Below, in pieces: positions 1-6,488 of a DNA stretch of 11,305 nt. This DNA is from Bacteroidales bacterium (lineage in GTDB: Bacteria > Bacteroidota > Bacteroidia > Bacteroidales > ML635J-15): the NCBI GenBank assembly GCA_017997855.1, contig JAGOEF010000035.1, positions 1 to 11,305 of the forward strand, given 5' to 3'. Below the pieces are notes generated by a model, which was not told the DNA's origin, searched no databases, and worked only from the letters and a program-made list of their open reading frames with translations. The translations under genes were made by a program, and so were the position numbers. The stretch's first letter is position 1; each line of letters opens with the position of its first letter.

Positions 1-543
1 GAGTTCTTCTTTTAGGTATGCAATGCGGTCGCGAATTACCCTTCGGTCGGTTTCTATTTCGGTTTCACCGGGTCCTCGCAGTCCGATACCTCCCCGCTGA
101 CGCTCCAGGTGAGTCCAAAGACGGGTTAATCGGGGAAGTAAATACTGGTACTGAGCAAGTTCTACCTGAGTTTTTGCATATGAGGTTTTGGCGCGCATAG
201 CAAAAATATCGAGAATTAAATGGGTGCGGTCGAGTACGCGTACTTCGATGGAATTTTCGATATTCCGAAGTTGGGTTGGACTCAGTTCATCATCAAAAAT
301 GGCAAACCCAATCCGGTTTTCGAGTACGTAGTTTTTAATTTCTTCGAGTTTTCCTTTGCCAATATAGTAAGTTGAACTGGGTTTCTCAAGTTTCTGTGTA
401 AAAACTCTGGTAGTTTCGATGCCTGCCGTTTCGGCCAGAAATCTGAGTTCATCGAGGTACTCGTATGTCTTTTCGCGCGATTGATCCTGGCCGTACCAGG
501 CTACCAGAACGGCTTTGTTGTTGAATGTGTTTTCGATACTCAT
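1..543 (-). CDS. hflX: GTPase HflX, N-terminal part (runs off left edge)
   Basis: Reading the minus strand from the ATG at 543-541 gives 181 uninterrupted codons that continue past the window edge, so this is a 5' partial gene. HflX is a ribosome-associated GTPase that splits stalled or hibernating 70S particles in the cytoplasm. Visible family marks are YIGKGK (residues 60-65) and FDDELSP (83-89) in the N-terminal HflX domain, RVLDRTHLILDIFAMRA (102-118), the helical arm following it, and the hallmark GGIGLRGPGETEIETDRR (151-168) just before the G domain. The Ras-like G domain itself (G1-G5) lies outside the window. There is no Shine-Dalgarno sequence before the ATG, which is normal in Bacteroidota. 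A terminator-like hairpin ends only a few bases upstream, so hflX probably relies on a promoter that is not obvious here, or is expressed by read-through. The identification is firm; only the C-terminal part is unseen. Confidence 0.95.
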   Translation of the reverse strand, partial: MSIENTFNNKAVLVAWYGQDQSREKTYEYLDELRFLAETAGIETTRVFTQKLEKPSSTYYIGKGKLEEIKNYVLENRIGFAIFDDELSPTQLRNIENSIEVRVLDRTHLILDIFAMRAKTSYAKTQVELAQYQYLLPRLTRLWTHLERQRGGIGLRGPGETEIETDRRVIRDRIAYLKEEL

Positions 544-550
544 TGGTAAT

Positions 551-582
551 AAAAAACCCTGACAATTCTCGTATCGGGGTTT
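551..582 (-). terminator. Rho-independent terminator between tonB and hflX
   Basis: On the minus strand a 9-bp stem (AAACCCCGA pairing with TCAGGGTTT, one G.T wobble) encloses an 11-nt loop and is followed at once by a run of six T (556-551, counting the last stem bases). It lies about 20 bp after the stop codon of the upstream TonB gene and 7 bp before the hflX ATG. It is the only convincing intrinsic terminator in the window. It most likely ends the tonB transcript, but its closeness to the hflX start means it could also act in the hflX leader. Confidence 0.7.
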
Positions 583-601
583 CCGTATCTTGCTTTAGTG
601 A

Positions 602-1300
602 TTAAGAAAGTTTGAAATTAATCGGAATAACATAGGTTACCGGTACCGGTTTTCCGCGTTGTTTTCCGGGAGTCCATTTCGGCAGCATTTTCACTACCCT
701 TAGGGCTTCAGTATCGAGATACTGATCAACTCCGCGAGCCAGAGTAACTTTGACTACACTACCATCGGCTGCGATTACGAACTGAACAAATACACGACCC
801 TGAATACCATTTTCTTTAGCAATTTCGGGGTACTTGGTGTTTTCGGCAATGAATCTCAACAATTCACCTTCGCCACCCGGATAAGTAGGTTTTTCTTCAA
901 CAACAGCAAACGAAATGGGTTCAACTTCTTCCACTTCTTCGTGACTGCCAAAGTCTTTAATATTTGTATCGGTTTTATCTTTTTCGTTCGATTCTGAGTC
1001 AAAATCGAAGTCATCGTCAACTTCTACGTCGTTTTCCACGATATTCAGCTCTTCGACTACTTCCTGTACTTGTTCAGGTTCAGGCTCGGGTTCGGGTGGT
1101 TTTTCTTCACGGAAAGTGTTTTCGATTTCTTCTTCCATCACGTCTTCAACCGACAGGTCGCCCAGTGTACTTGCTGATTTTTCGCTGTCGTTCCACTCGA
1201 AGGCTGCGAGCATTATACCCAGCGCAACTACCAGACCCAACTGCAAAAACATCATTTTGCGTTTTTCAAGGTCGGCTTTGGGAGATTTCTTTACTTGCAT
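602..1300 (-). CDS. Energy transducer TonB (downstream paralog)
   Basis: This 232-residue protein has the usual Bacteroidota TonB layout. A short basic cytoplasmic head (KKSPKADLEKRK, residues 4-15) is followed by one membrane segment (about 16-34) ending in FEW, then a long periplasmic linker (about 37-135), then a TonB C-terminal domain (about 138-232) with KYPEIAKENGIQGRV (156-170) and the family ending PVTYVIPINF. TonB couples the ExbB/ExbD proton-driven motor to outer-membrane TonB-dependent transporters. The linker has a short PEPEPEPE stretch (69-76) but is otherwise strongly acidic (for example DVEVDDDFDFDSES, 91-104) instead of Pro/Lys-rich. The gene follows a close paralog at 1435-2121; by hand alignment the last 96 residues share about 61 identities. 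No exbB, exbD or receptor gene is nearby, so its partner transporter cannot be named. A -33/-7-like element sits just upstream. Confidence 0.93.
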   Translation of the reverse strand: MQVKKSPKADLEKRKMMFLQLGLVVALGIMLAAFEWNDSEKSASTLGDLSVEDVMEEEIENTFREEKPPEPEPEPEQVQEVVEELNIVENDVEVDDDFDFDSESNEKDKTDTNIKDFGSHEEVEEVEPISFAVVEEKPTYPGGEGELLRFIAENTKYPEIAKENGIQGRVFVQFVIAADGSVVKVTLARGVDQYLDTEALRVVKMLPKWTPGKQRGKPVPVTYVIPINFKLS

Positions 1301-1321
1301 TGTTTTAAAAATTTAAGTGTG

Positions 1322-1353
1322 TAAAATTACAATTTAAAATTGAACACTTCAAA
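1322..1353 (-). promoter_or_regulatory. Candidate Bacteroidota-type promoter of downstream tonB
   Basis: On the minus strand TTTG (1353-1350) is followed after 20 nt by TAATTTTA (1329-1322). This matches the Bacteroidota pattern TTTG-N(17-23)-TAnnTTTG except for the last base. Transcription would start about 15 nt before the ATG at 1300. The region is very AT-rich, so a chance match is possible. If real, the two tonB genes are not simply one operon. Confidence 0.4.
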
Positions 1354-1434
1354 ATATTTTTAACATAATATCGTACTTTCCTTGCAAATATTATATTTAT
1401 TGAAGTTTTCATTGTTAATAACTTTCGAATTGGC

Positions 1435-2121
1435 TTAATAAAGAACGAACTTAATCGGTATAATGTAACTTACTGATACCGGAATTTCGCGTTGTTTTCC
1501 AGGGTTCCACCTTGGCAGCATGGCTACCACCCGAAGTGCTTCATTGTCGAGCGAACTGTGGACTCCACGTGCTATACTCACTGAGTTGACTTTTCCATCA
1601 GCTCCAATAACAAAACTAACATAAACGGTTCCCTGAATTCCATTATCTTTTGCTGGTAAAGGATACACAGTGTTTTCTGCAATGAACTTCAACATAGCAG
1701 CTTCACCACCAATGAAAGAGGGTTTTACTTCAACATTACTCCACGGAATTATTTCGGTAGTTTCGGGAGGATCTTCGTTAGTGAAATTATGAATGATTGG
1801 GTCAACAGGATCGTCATCTTCCGGGTTGTCTAAATTACTGAGGTCATCGTCGGGGTCATCGTCTTCCACTATATTGATTATGGGAGCTACCGGCTGTGGT
1901 TCTGGAAGTTTAACTTCAGGTTTGGGTGGCTCAGGTCGGGTAATGTCAATTATTTCAGTATCGGGTTCGATATAGCCCGTTGTTACCGTAAACTGTGAGG
2001 TTTCCGAAGTACCCCATTCGAAACTGTAGAGAACTACACAAAGTGTAATTACGAATCCAATCTCAAGAAAAAGTATTTTTTTCTTTTCGAGATCGGCCCT
2101 GGGTGTTTTTTTGGTTTTCAT
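1435..2121 (-). CDS. Energy transducer TonB (upstream paralog)
   Basis: This is a 228-residue paralog of the gene that follows it. The cytoplasmic head KKTPRADLEKKK (4-15) and a single membrane segment (about 16-34, ending FEW) are followed by a periplasmic linker that begins Pro-rich (RPEPPKPEVKLPEPQPVAP, 62-80) and turns acidic (VEDDDPDDDLSNLDNPEDDD, 85-104). The TonB C-terminal domain (about 133-228) carries VYPLPAKDNGIQGTV (152-166) and ends SVSYIIPIKF. Its role is to pass proton-motive-force energy from ExbB/ExbD to a TonB-dependent outer-membrane receptor. The linkers of the two paralogs have diverged while the C-terminal domains have not, which fits an old tandem duplication with receptor or envelope specialisation. 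No clear promoter was found in the 126 bp upstream. Confidence 0.93.
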   Translation of the reverse strand: MKTKKTPRADLEKKKILFLEIGFVITLCVVLYSFEWGTSETSQFTVTTGYIEPDTEIIDITRPEPPKPEVKLPEPQPVAPIINIVEDDDPDDDLSNLDNPEDDDPVDPIIHNFTNEDPPETTEIIPWSNVEVKPSFIGGEAAMLKFIAENTVYPLPAKDNGIQGTVYVSFVIGADGKVNSVSIARGVHSSLDNEALRVVAMLPRWNPGKQREIPVSVSYIIPIKFVLY

Positions 2122-2247
2122 AGCGCTGTGTTTTTAAGGTGGTTACTGATATAACGCAACAATTTAAATTTTAAGTATAGATGCATGGCAGAAATTAATT
2201 CCACACGTTCAACCACTTATTTTTTAAGTTTTTTTGGAGAATTTTTC

Positions 2248-3162
2248 TCAGATGAAAAATAAAATAACTCCTGTGATGGCCAGGCAGGCACCCAGCACTT
2301 CGCGGAATCCGATTTTTTCTTTAAAAAGCAGCACTGCGGGAGGTATTATCATAATGGGTACTATCGACATAATACTGGAAGCCACACCGGTAGAGGCATA
2401 TTTTACCGCAAAAAGCGAAGCGCTGACACCGAGAAACGGACCAAACAATGCACCCAGACTTAAAGCGCCCATGGCTTTTCGGTTCGAGAATGCAGCGAAC
2501 AACTTCTTCCAACGGTTCATAAAAAGAAAAATCAGAAAAAATCCGCTTGCTCCGGTAATTACCCTGATTTGTGTTGCCGAGAACACATCGTAATTGCTCA
2601 TACCATATTTACTAAGTACCAATCCGGTGGCTTGCCCGGCGGCACCACCAAATGCCAACAGCAGTCCATACAATGGATAGCGCAATTTAAGACCTTTTTT
2701 TTGGGGCTCTTCCGATGAGGTTTTTGTATCTCGTTTTACCAGTATTACCATACTGATACCTGTAAGGGTAAGGGTCATTCCCAGTAGTGCCAGCCACGAC
2801 AAGGTTTCTCCCAGAACAAGCCAACCGGTAAAGGCAGCCATGGGTGGAGCCAGCGACATAATCAGCATCGAAATTCGGGCTCCTACAACCACATAGGCCT
2901 GAAATAGAAACAAATCACCAATCACAAAACCGATAAGTCCTGATAGAGATAACCAAAACCAATTATGTGCCGATGCACCTTCGGGAAAGAAATTTCCGGT
3001 GCGAAATAATGCCAGTAATCCAAACAGTAAAAATGCCATGCACAGTCGCAGGAGGTTTACCTGCAGCGAGCCAATCCGTTTCGAAGCCGCTTCAAAAGCC
3101 AGTGCTGTTACTGTCCAAAACATGGCAGCTGCCAAAGCGGCTAATTCTCCGGTGTGCGACAT
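2248..3162 (-). CDS. EamA/DMT-superfamily transporter, 10 TM
   Basis: This 304-residue, very hydrophobic protein has two halves of about five membrane segments each, separated by a polar, charged linker (about 143-160, KRDTKTSSEEPQKKG). Each half ends with the EamA-type signature: SLAPPMAAFTGWLVLGETLS (103-122) in the first and SIVPIMIIPPAVLLFKEKIG (266-285) in the second, each followed by a terminal helix rich in G, L and I. This two-repeat arrangement and the length are typical of drug/metabolite transporters that export amino acids, nucleosides or other small metabolites across the inner membrane. The substrate cannot be told from sequence. It lies 26 bp behind the polyprenyl synthase on the same strand, so the two may be co-transcribed, but a functional link is not evident. 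Confidence 0.9.
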   Translation of the reverse strand: MSHTGELAALAAAMFWTVTALAFEAASKRIGSLQVNLLRLCMAFLLFGLLALFRTGNFFPEGASAHNWFWLSLSGLIGFVIGDLFLFQAYVVVGARISMLIMSLAPPMAAFTGWLVLGETLSWLALLGMTLTLTGISMVILVKRDTKTSSEEPQKKGLKLRYPLYGLLLAFGGAAGQATGLVLSKYGMSNYDVFSATQIRVITGASGFFLIFLFMNRWKKLFAAFSNRKAMGALSLGALFGPFLGVSASLFAVKYASTGVASSIMSIVPIMIIPPAVLLFKEKIGFREVLGACLAITGVILFFI

Positions 3163-3188
3163 AATTGCTGTTTAATAATGAAGCCGGT

Positions 3189-4163
3189 TTATTTCTTTCG
3201 TTCTACCACAAAATCCAGTAACTGCTGCATGGCTTCTCCGGCTTTGTTATTGTTCAAACCGTCCAGCTGCTGAAGCGCCTGGTTATGGTATTCAAGCATA
3301 ATTTCTGAGGCATAATTAATACCCTGATTGTCAAGTACAAATTTCGAAACCAGCGACAGCAAGTATTTATTGTCTTTGCCATTTTTCCAGTATTGCAGTA
3401 CATTTTCGGCACTTCGCGGATCAGAATTTTTTAAAGCCCCGATCAGCGGAAGGGTAACTTTCCGCTCAAGGATGTCATTGCCGGCTATTTTACCGGTGAT
3501 ATCCTGAGATGAATAATCGAGAATGTCGTCTTTTATTTGAAAGGCCATACCGCACAACATGCCCAGTGTGCGCATGCTGTGTTGCTGGTCGGCCGATGCT
3601 CCGGCTGAATAAGCACCCACTTCGCAACAGGTAGCTATCAGCGAAGCGGTTTTATTTTCGATAACTTCGAAATATTCAGCCTCATCGAAATTGCTTTTAC
3701 GGGCTATATCCAGTTGCATGAGTTCTCCCAGGCTCATTTTCATGATGGTGGGTGAAATCAGGTCAAACAATTTATGTTCGCCTTTTTGTGTGGCGATATA
3801 CATGGCATTGGCAAACATATAATCTCCAATAAGCACGGCCCGTTTATTTTCCCAGATTGCATTGGCCGATGCTTTTCCACGTCGCAGCAAGGCTTCATCA
3901 ACCACGTCGTCGTGAACCAGGGTGGACGAATGAATCAGCTCCATGAGCACAGCTCCCGAATGGGTTGATTCAGTGGGTTCACCAAACATACGCGCCGAAA
4001 GATAGACTAATAACGGCCTGATTAACTTGCCCTTACTGCTGAGAATGTAATTGAGCATATCCGAAACGTAAGCGTTCTCGGTATGCGTATAGGTTTTCAT
4101 ACGCTTGCCGAAAACATCCAAATCGTTTTTAATAATGCCGGTAATTTGGCCGAGTTTGTCCAT
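3189..4163 (-). CDS. All-trans polyprenyl diphosphate synthase
   Basis: This 324-residue enzyme extends allylic diphosphates with isopentenyl diphosphate, most likely to make the C30-C40 side chain of menaquinone. Seen in order: GKLIRP (45-50, binds diphosphate), the first Asp-rich motif DDVVD (85-89) followed by RRGK (94-97), GD at 113-114, and the second Asp-rich motif in FQIKDDILDY (208-217). The residues four and five before the first Asp-rich motif are small (S80, T81) instead of bulky aromatics, which in this family goes with long products rather than FPP or GGPP. Family name options are octaprenyl (ispB) or heptaprenyl/solanesyl synthase; chain length cannot be settled by eye, so no symbol is given. 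It is divergent from queD across a 96-bp AT-rich region. Confidence 0.93.
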   Translation of the reverse strand: MDKLGQITGIIKNDLDVFGKRMKTYTHTENAYVSDMLNYILSSKGKLIRPLLVYLSARMFGEPTESTHSGAVLMELIHSSTLVHDDVVDEALLRRGKASANAIWENKRAVLIGDYMFANAMYIATQKGEHKLFDLISPTIMKMSLGELMQLDIARKSNFDEAEYFEVIENKTASLIATCCEVGAYSAGASADQQHSMRTLGMLCGMAFQIKDDILDYSSQDITGKIAGNDILERKVTLPLIGALKNSDPRSAENVLQYWKNGKDNKYLLSLVSKFVLDNQGINYASEIMLEYHNQALQQLDGLNNNKAGEAMQQLLDFVVERKK

Positions 4164-4259
4164 AAAAACAAAAATCGCAACTAAATTATAACTTATGTTT
4201 CAATTATCGATACAATTAAACAATTATTTGATTTCTTTTGTTTTGATAAAAAAAACAAC
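4164..4259. promoter_or_regulatory. Divergent promoter region with CAATTA repeats
   Basis: This 96-bp AT-rich gap separates the divergent starts of the polyprenyl synthase (minus) and queD (plus), so it must serve both or contain two promoters. On the minus strand TAATTTAG (4188-4181) is a 7/8 match to the Bacteroidota -7 box TAnnTTTG about 18 bp before the synthase ATG; no well-spaced -33 box was found. On the plus strand TATGTTTC (4194-4201) is a 7/8 match but lies far from the queD ATG. The middle holds the 8-bp palindrome TATCGATA (4205-4212) and three CAATTA copies (4201, 4213, 4221). Box assignments are tentative. Confidence 0.35.
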
Positions 4260-4712
4260 ATGGCACGTGTTAGGGTAACAAAAAAATTTGATTTCGAAAT
4301 GGCGCATGCCTTGTATGGCTACGACGGATTGTGTCGAACTGTGCACGGACATTCCTATAAATTGGATGTTACCGTAATGGGTACACCAATAACCGATGAT
4401 AAAAATGTAAAACTCGGTATGGTAATCGATTTTTCTGATTTCAAAAAAATTGTAAAAGAGCTTATCGTAGATGTTTACGACCATTCGCTGGTGGTAAGCT
4501 ATCGTGAAAACCTGACCGGACTATCAACCAACCAAGCGTTGTTCAACCGTATTCACGTAGTTGATTATCAGCCCACCTGCGAGAATATGATAGTGCACTT
4601 TGCCGAGATTCTTAAACAGGCATTACCCGATTATGTACAGCTGTTTTCCCTGAAGCTTTACGAAACTGCCAACTCCTTTGCCGAATGGTTTGCCGACGAT
4701 CAGAAAGACTAA
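4260..4712 (+). CDS. queD: 6-carboxytetrahydropterin synthase QueD (PTPS family)
   Basis: This 150-residue protein of the 6-pyruvoyl-tetrahydropterin synthase fold probably converts dihydroneopterin triphosphate to 6-carboxy-tetrahydropterin, the second step toward queuosine and other 7-deazapurines. Zinc ligands are visible: H16 in FEMAHAL, and H29 and H31 in TVHGHSYKL. Catalytic candidates are C25 (GLCRTVHGH), the D74-H75 pair (VYDHSLV) and E135 (LYETANSF); the PTCEN motif (105-109) is the family's PT-x-EN. Length and the short C-terminus fit QueD, but mammalian-type PTPS activity or a preQ0-unrelated pterin role cannot be excluded. No queC, queE or queF lies in the window. The ATG at 4260 follows an A-rich leader without a Shine-Dalgarno sequence. 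Confidence 0.87.
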   Translation: MARVRVTKKFDFEMAHALYGYDGLCRTVHGHSYKLDVTVMGTPITDDKNVKLGMVIDFSDFKKIVKELIVDVYDHSLVVSYRENLTGLSTNQALFNRIHVVDYQPTCENMIVHFAEILKQALPDYVQLFSLKLYETANSFAEWFADDQKD

Positions 4713-4754
4713 ATAGCATTCGTTAAGCTTTTCAAATCATCTAATACACGCGTT

Positions 4755-4789
4755 TTTGCATTTCGATGCACTTTAATTTCATATCTTTA
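4755..4789 (+). promoter_or_regulatory. Candidate promoter of the transketolase C-half gene
   Basis: TTTG (4755-4758) and TATCTTTA (4782-4789) are separated by 23 nt, matching the Bacteroidota TTTG-N(17-23)-TAnnTTTG pattern at all but the last base. Transcription would begin near 4796, only a few bases before the ATG at 4802 and after the in-frame ATG at 4766. It therefore decides the start in favour of 4802. A similar element, TATTTTTA then CCA, precedes the VOC gene at the right edge. Confidence 0.5.
4757..4770 (+). repeat. Small TTCG-loop hairpin between queD and transketolase gene
   Basis: TGCAT, TTCG, ATGCA forms a perfect 5-bp stem capped by a TTCG tetraloop, 44 bp after the queD stop. 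It is followed by CTTTAATTTC, a weak T-rich stretch, so it could help end the queD transcript. It also overlaps the spacer of the candidate promoter. The stem is short, so this is a modest call. Confidence 0.35.
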
Positions 4790-4801
4790 CCACAAAAAAG
4801 A

Positions 4802-5740
4802 ATGGACTGTCGCGACAGGATACCCACAAAACTTGGCTTTGGTCAGGGTTTGGTCGAACTGGGTCATAAGTATCCCAATGTTTTATGTCTGGGTGCCGAT
4901 ATTACCACTTCGGTGGGGATGAATCTTTTCAAAGAAGCATTTCCCGAACGCTTTTTTTCGTTTGGTATTGCTGAGCAAAACATTGCCGCAGTTGCGGCCG
5001 GCTTAGCCCTGAGCGAAAAAATCCCATTTTTTAGCACCTATGGGGTTTTTGCATCGATGCGTTGTGCCGACCAAATACGCGTTTCGGTGTGCTACAACAA
5101 TTTACCTGTAAAAATAGGAGGAGCCCACGCCGGAATATCCGTAGGCCCCGATGGTGCTACCCATCAGGCACTCGAAGATCTGGCCGTGATGCGGGCTTTG
5201 CCCGGTATGCTGGTGCTATCACCCTGCGATGCTACCCAGACGCGGTTGGCCACCATAGCGGCCGTTGAACAATGGAAAGGTCCGGCTTATATTCGTTTTG
5301 GCCGCGAGGCGATGCCTGATTTTACGGATGTAAATCAGGAGTTTAGGGTTGGAAAAGGGCAGATTCTACGCGATGGAAGCGACATCAGTCTGATTGGTAC
5401 CGGCCATCTTACCTGGGAATGTCTTTTGGCTGCCGAGATACTTTCGGGTAAGGGTATAAGTGCCCGGGTTGTGAATATTCATACCATCAAGCCCATCGAC
5501 ACTGAGTTAATTATTGCTTGTGCACGCGAGACGGGTAAGCTGGTTACCGCCGAAGAGCATCAGATATTTGGTGGATTGGGTAGTGCTGTTGCAGAAGTAA
5601 TTTGCCAGTTTCATCCGGTACCCGTGCGCATGGTGGCTATGCCCGATTGTTTTGGTGAATCGGGTGATCCGCTTGTTCTGATGGAGAAATATGGACTCAG
5701 CGCTGCCAATATTGTAGTCAAAGCTCTTGAAATGCTTTAG
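4802..5740 (+). CDS. Transketolase, C-terminal subunit (split transketolase)
   Basis: This 312-residue protein equals the pyrimidine-binding plus C-terminal domains of transketolase, the half that in Bacteroidota is often a separate polypeptide. Together with a TPP/Mg-binding N-terminal subunit it would move two-carbon units in the pentose phosphate pathway. Marks: FGIAEQNIAAVAAGLA (54-69) with the catalytic Glu E58, AHAGISVGPDGATHQALEDL (108-127), GPAYIRFGRE, and the C-terminal LVTAEEHQIFGGLGSAVAEV (247-266). The start at 4802 is chosen over the in-frame ATG at 4766 because it follows a promoter-like TATCTTTA and gives the family's usual N-terminus (short lead, then GFGQGLVELG). The N-terminal partner is not beside it: upstream is queD, downstream a peptidase. 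Dxs is unlikely because the Dxs N-terminal half is absent. Residue numbers count from the 4802 start. Confidence 0.9.
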   Translation: MDCRDRIPTKLGFGQGLVELGHKYPNVLCLGADITTSVGMNLFKEAFPERFFSFGIAEQNIAAVAAGLALSEKIPFFSTYGVFASMRCADQIRVSVCYNNLPVKIGGAHAGISVGPDGATHQALEDLAVMRALPGMLVLSPCDATQTRLATIAAVEQWKGPAYIRFGREAMPDFTDVNQEFRVGKGQILRDGSDISLIGTGHLTWECLLAAEILSGKGISARVVNIHTIKPIDTELIIACARETGKLVTAEEHQIFGGLGSAVAEVICQFHPVPVRMVAMPDCFGESGDPLVLMEKYGLSAANIVVKALEML

Positions 5741-5743
5741 CCC

Positions 5744-6484
5744 ATGGTTTACCTGATTGTATATTTTTTGATTTGCTGTTTCTCCGGTGATGCAGAATGG
5801 ATGCACGAAAGCAATAATACCGGCGGAGCTCGATTTCAGCCGCGTACCACCTTATTTTTGATGGGGCGTTCTTCGGTGGAAAGCGATACAAGCTTTACGA
5901 AACTTCCTTCATGGGCGATTAGTTACGGACCGCAATACATGCAGAAACAGGCTGCCGATTCGTTTTTGGTGATGTATAAACAAGCGAAGAAAGAAGGTGT
6001 TGTTCTTACGGTAATTTCGGCGTATCGCAGTTACGATGTTCAAAAACAATTATGGAACGCTGCCTGGGGTCGTTACCGTTCAAGGTTTGCTGACGACAGG
6101 ACGTTGGTAGAAAATATTTTGCGTTATCTATCAATGCCCGGAACTTCGCGCCATCACTGGGGTACCGAGGTTGATGTGTGTAGTTTGAGTTTGACGTGGT
6201 GGCAATCGGCGCAAGGTACAAAAACCTATCAATGGTTAACTGATAATGCCAGGCGGTATGGATTTTATCAGCCATACGGTAAGCTGGGAGTTACACGAAG
6301 TACAGGTTATCACGAAGAACAATGGCACTGGTCGTTTTTCCCCATCGCAACGGAATTAACAGCGCAATATGCTGATTCAGTAGAGTATTCCATGTTTTCC
6401 GGATTTAATGGTGCACGGTATGCCGAAGATATTGGTGTGATCCAGAATTATGTTTTATCGGTTGAAGCTTTTGAACTTAAATAA
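5744..6484 (+). CDS. M15-family D-Ala-D-Ala carboxypeptidase (VanY-like)
   Basis: This 246-residue zinc peptidase probably trims the D-alanyl-D-alanine end of peptidoglycan stem peptides in the periplasm. The M15B motifs are present in order: SAYRSYDVQ (92-100), SRHHWGTEVD (135-144) giving zinc ligands H137 and D144, and EQWHW (192-196) giving catalytic E192 and zinc ligand H195. The Ala of the usual SxHxxGxAxD motif is replaced by Glu (E142). The N-terminus MVYLIVYFLICCFSG is hydrophobic but has no basic residue, so it is an unusual signal sequence; a lipoprotein Cys at 11 or 12 is possible but the box is poor. The gene starts 3 nt after the transketolase stop and the next gene starts 4 nt after its own stop, which suggests a translationally coupled operon. 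The exact substrate is not proven by sequence. Confidence 0.88.
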   Translation: MVYLIVYFLICCFSGDAEWMHESNNTGGARFQPRTTLFLMGRSSVESDTSFTKLPSWAISYGPQYMQKQAADSFLVMYKQAKKEGVVLTVISAYRSYDVQKQLWNAAWGRYRSRFADDRTLVENILRYLSMPGTSRHHWGTEVDVCSLSLTWWQSAQGTKTYQWLTDNARRYGFYQPYGKLGVTRSTGYHEEQWHWSFFPIATELTAQYADSVEYSMFSGFNGARYAEDIGVIQNYVLSVEAFELK

Positions 6485-6488
6485 TCGT

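Noticed and set aside
964..1316. Open frames on the plus strand opposite the tonB gene
   Set aside because: They lie antisense to a well-supported gene, encode low-complexity Arg/Ser-rich sequence without recognisable motifs, and overlap each other.
1793..1975. Ser/Gly-rich repeat-like open frame, possible repetitive protein
   Set aside because: It is the antisense reading of the Asp/Pro-rich TonB linker (Asp codons read as Ser/Ile), so the repetitiveness is a by-product.
2190..2250. Possible terminator after the EamA transporter
   Set aside because: A 5-bp GAGAA/TTCTC stem overlaps the stop codon but is followed by A rather than T on the minus strand, and no other stem with a T-run is present.
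2234..2593. Plus-strand open frame opposite the transporter gene
   Set aside because: The opposite strand encodes clear EamA membrane segments; this frame has no motif or promoter.
4802..5740. Calling this gene dxs (1-deoxyxylulose-5-phosphate synthase)
   Set aside because: It shares the pyrimidine-binding and C-terminal fold, but the length, the absence of the TPP-binding N-terminal domain and motifs such as AEEHQIFGGLGSAVAE fit the C-terminal transketolase subunit.
6450..6488. Earlier in-frame ATG for the methyltransferase
   Set aside because: It would overlap the peptidase gene by 35 nt, and the added 13 residues show no family features; the ATG at 6489 fits the tight operon spacing.
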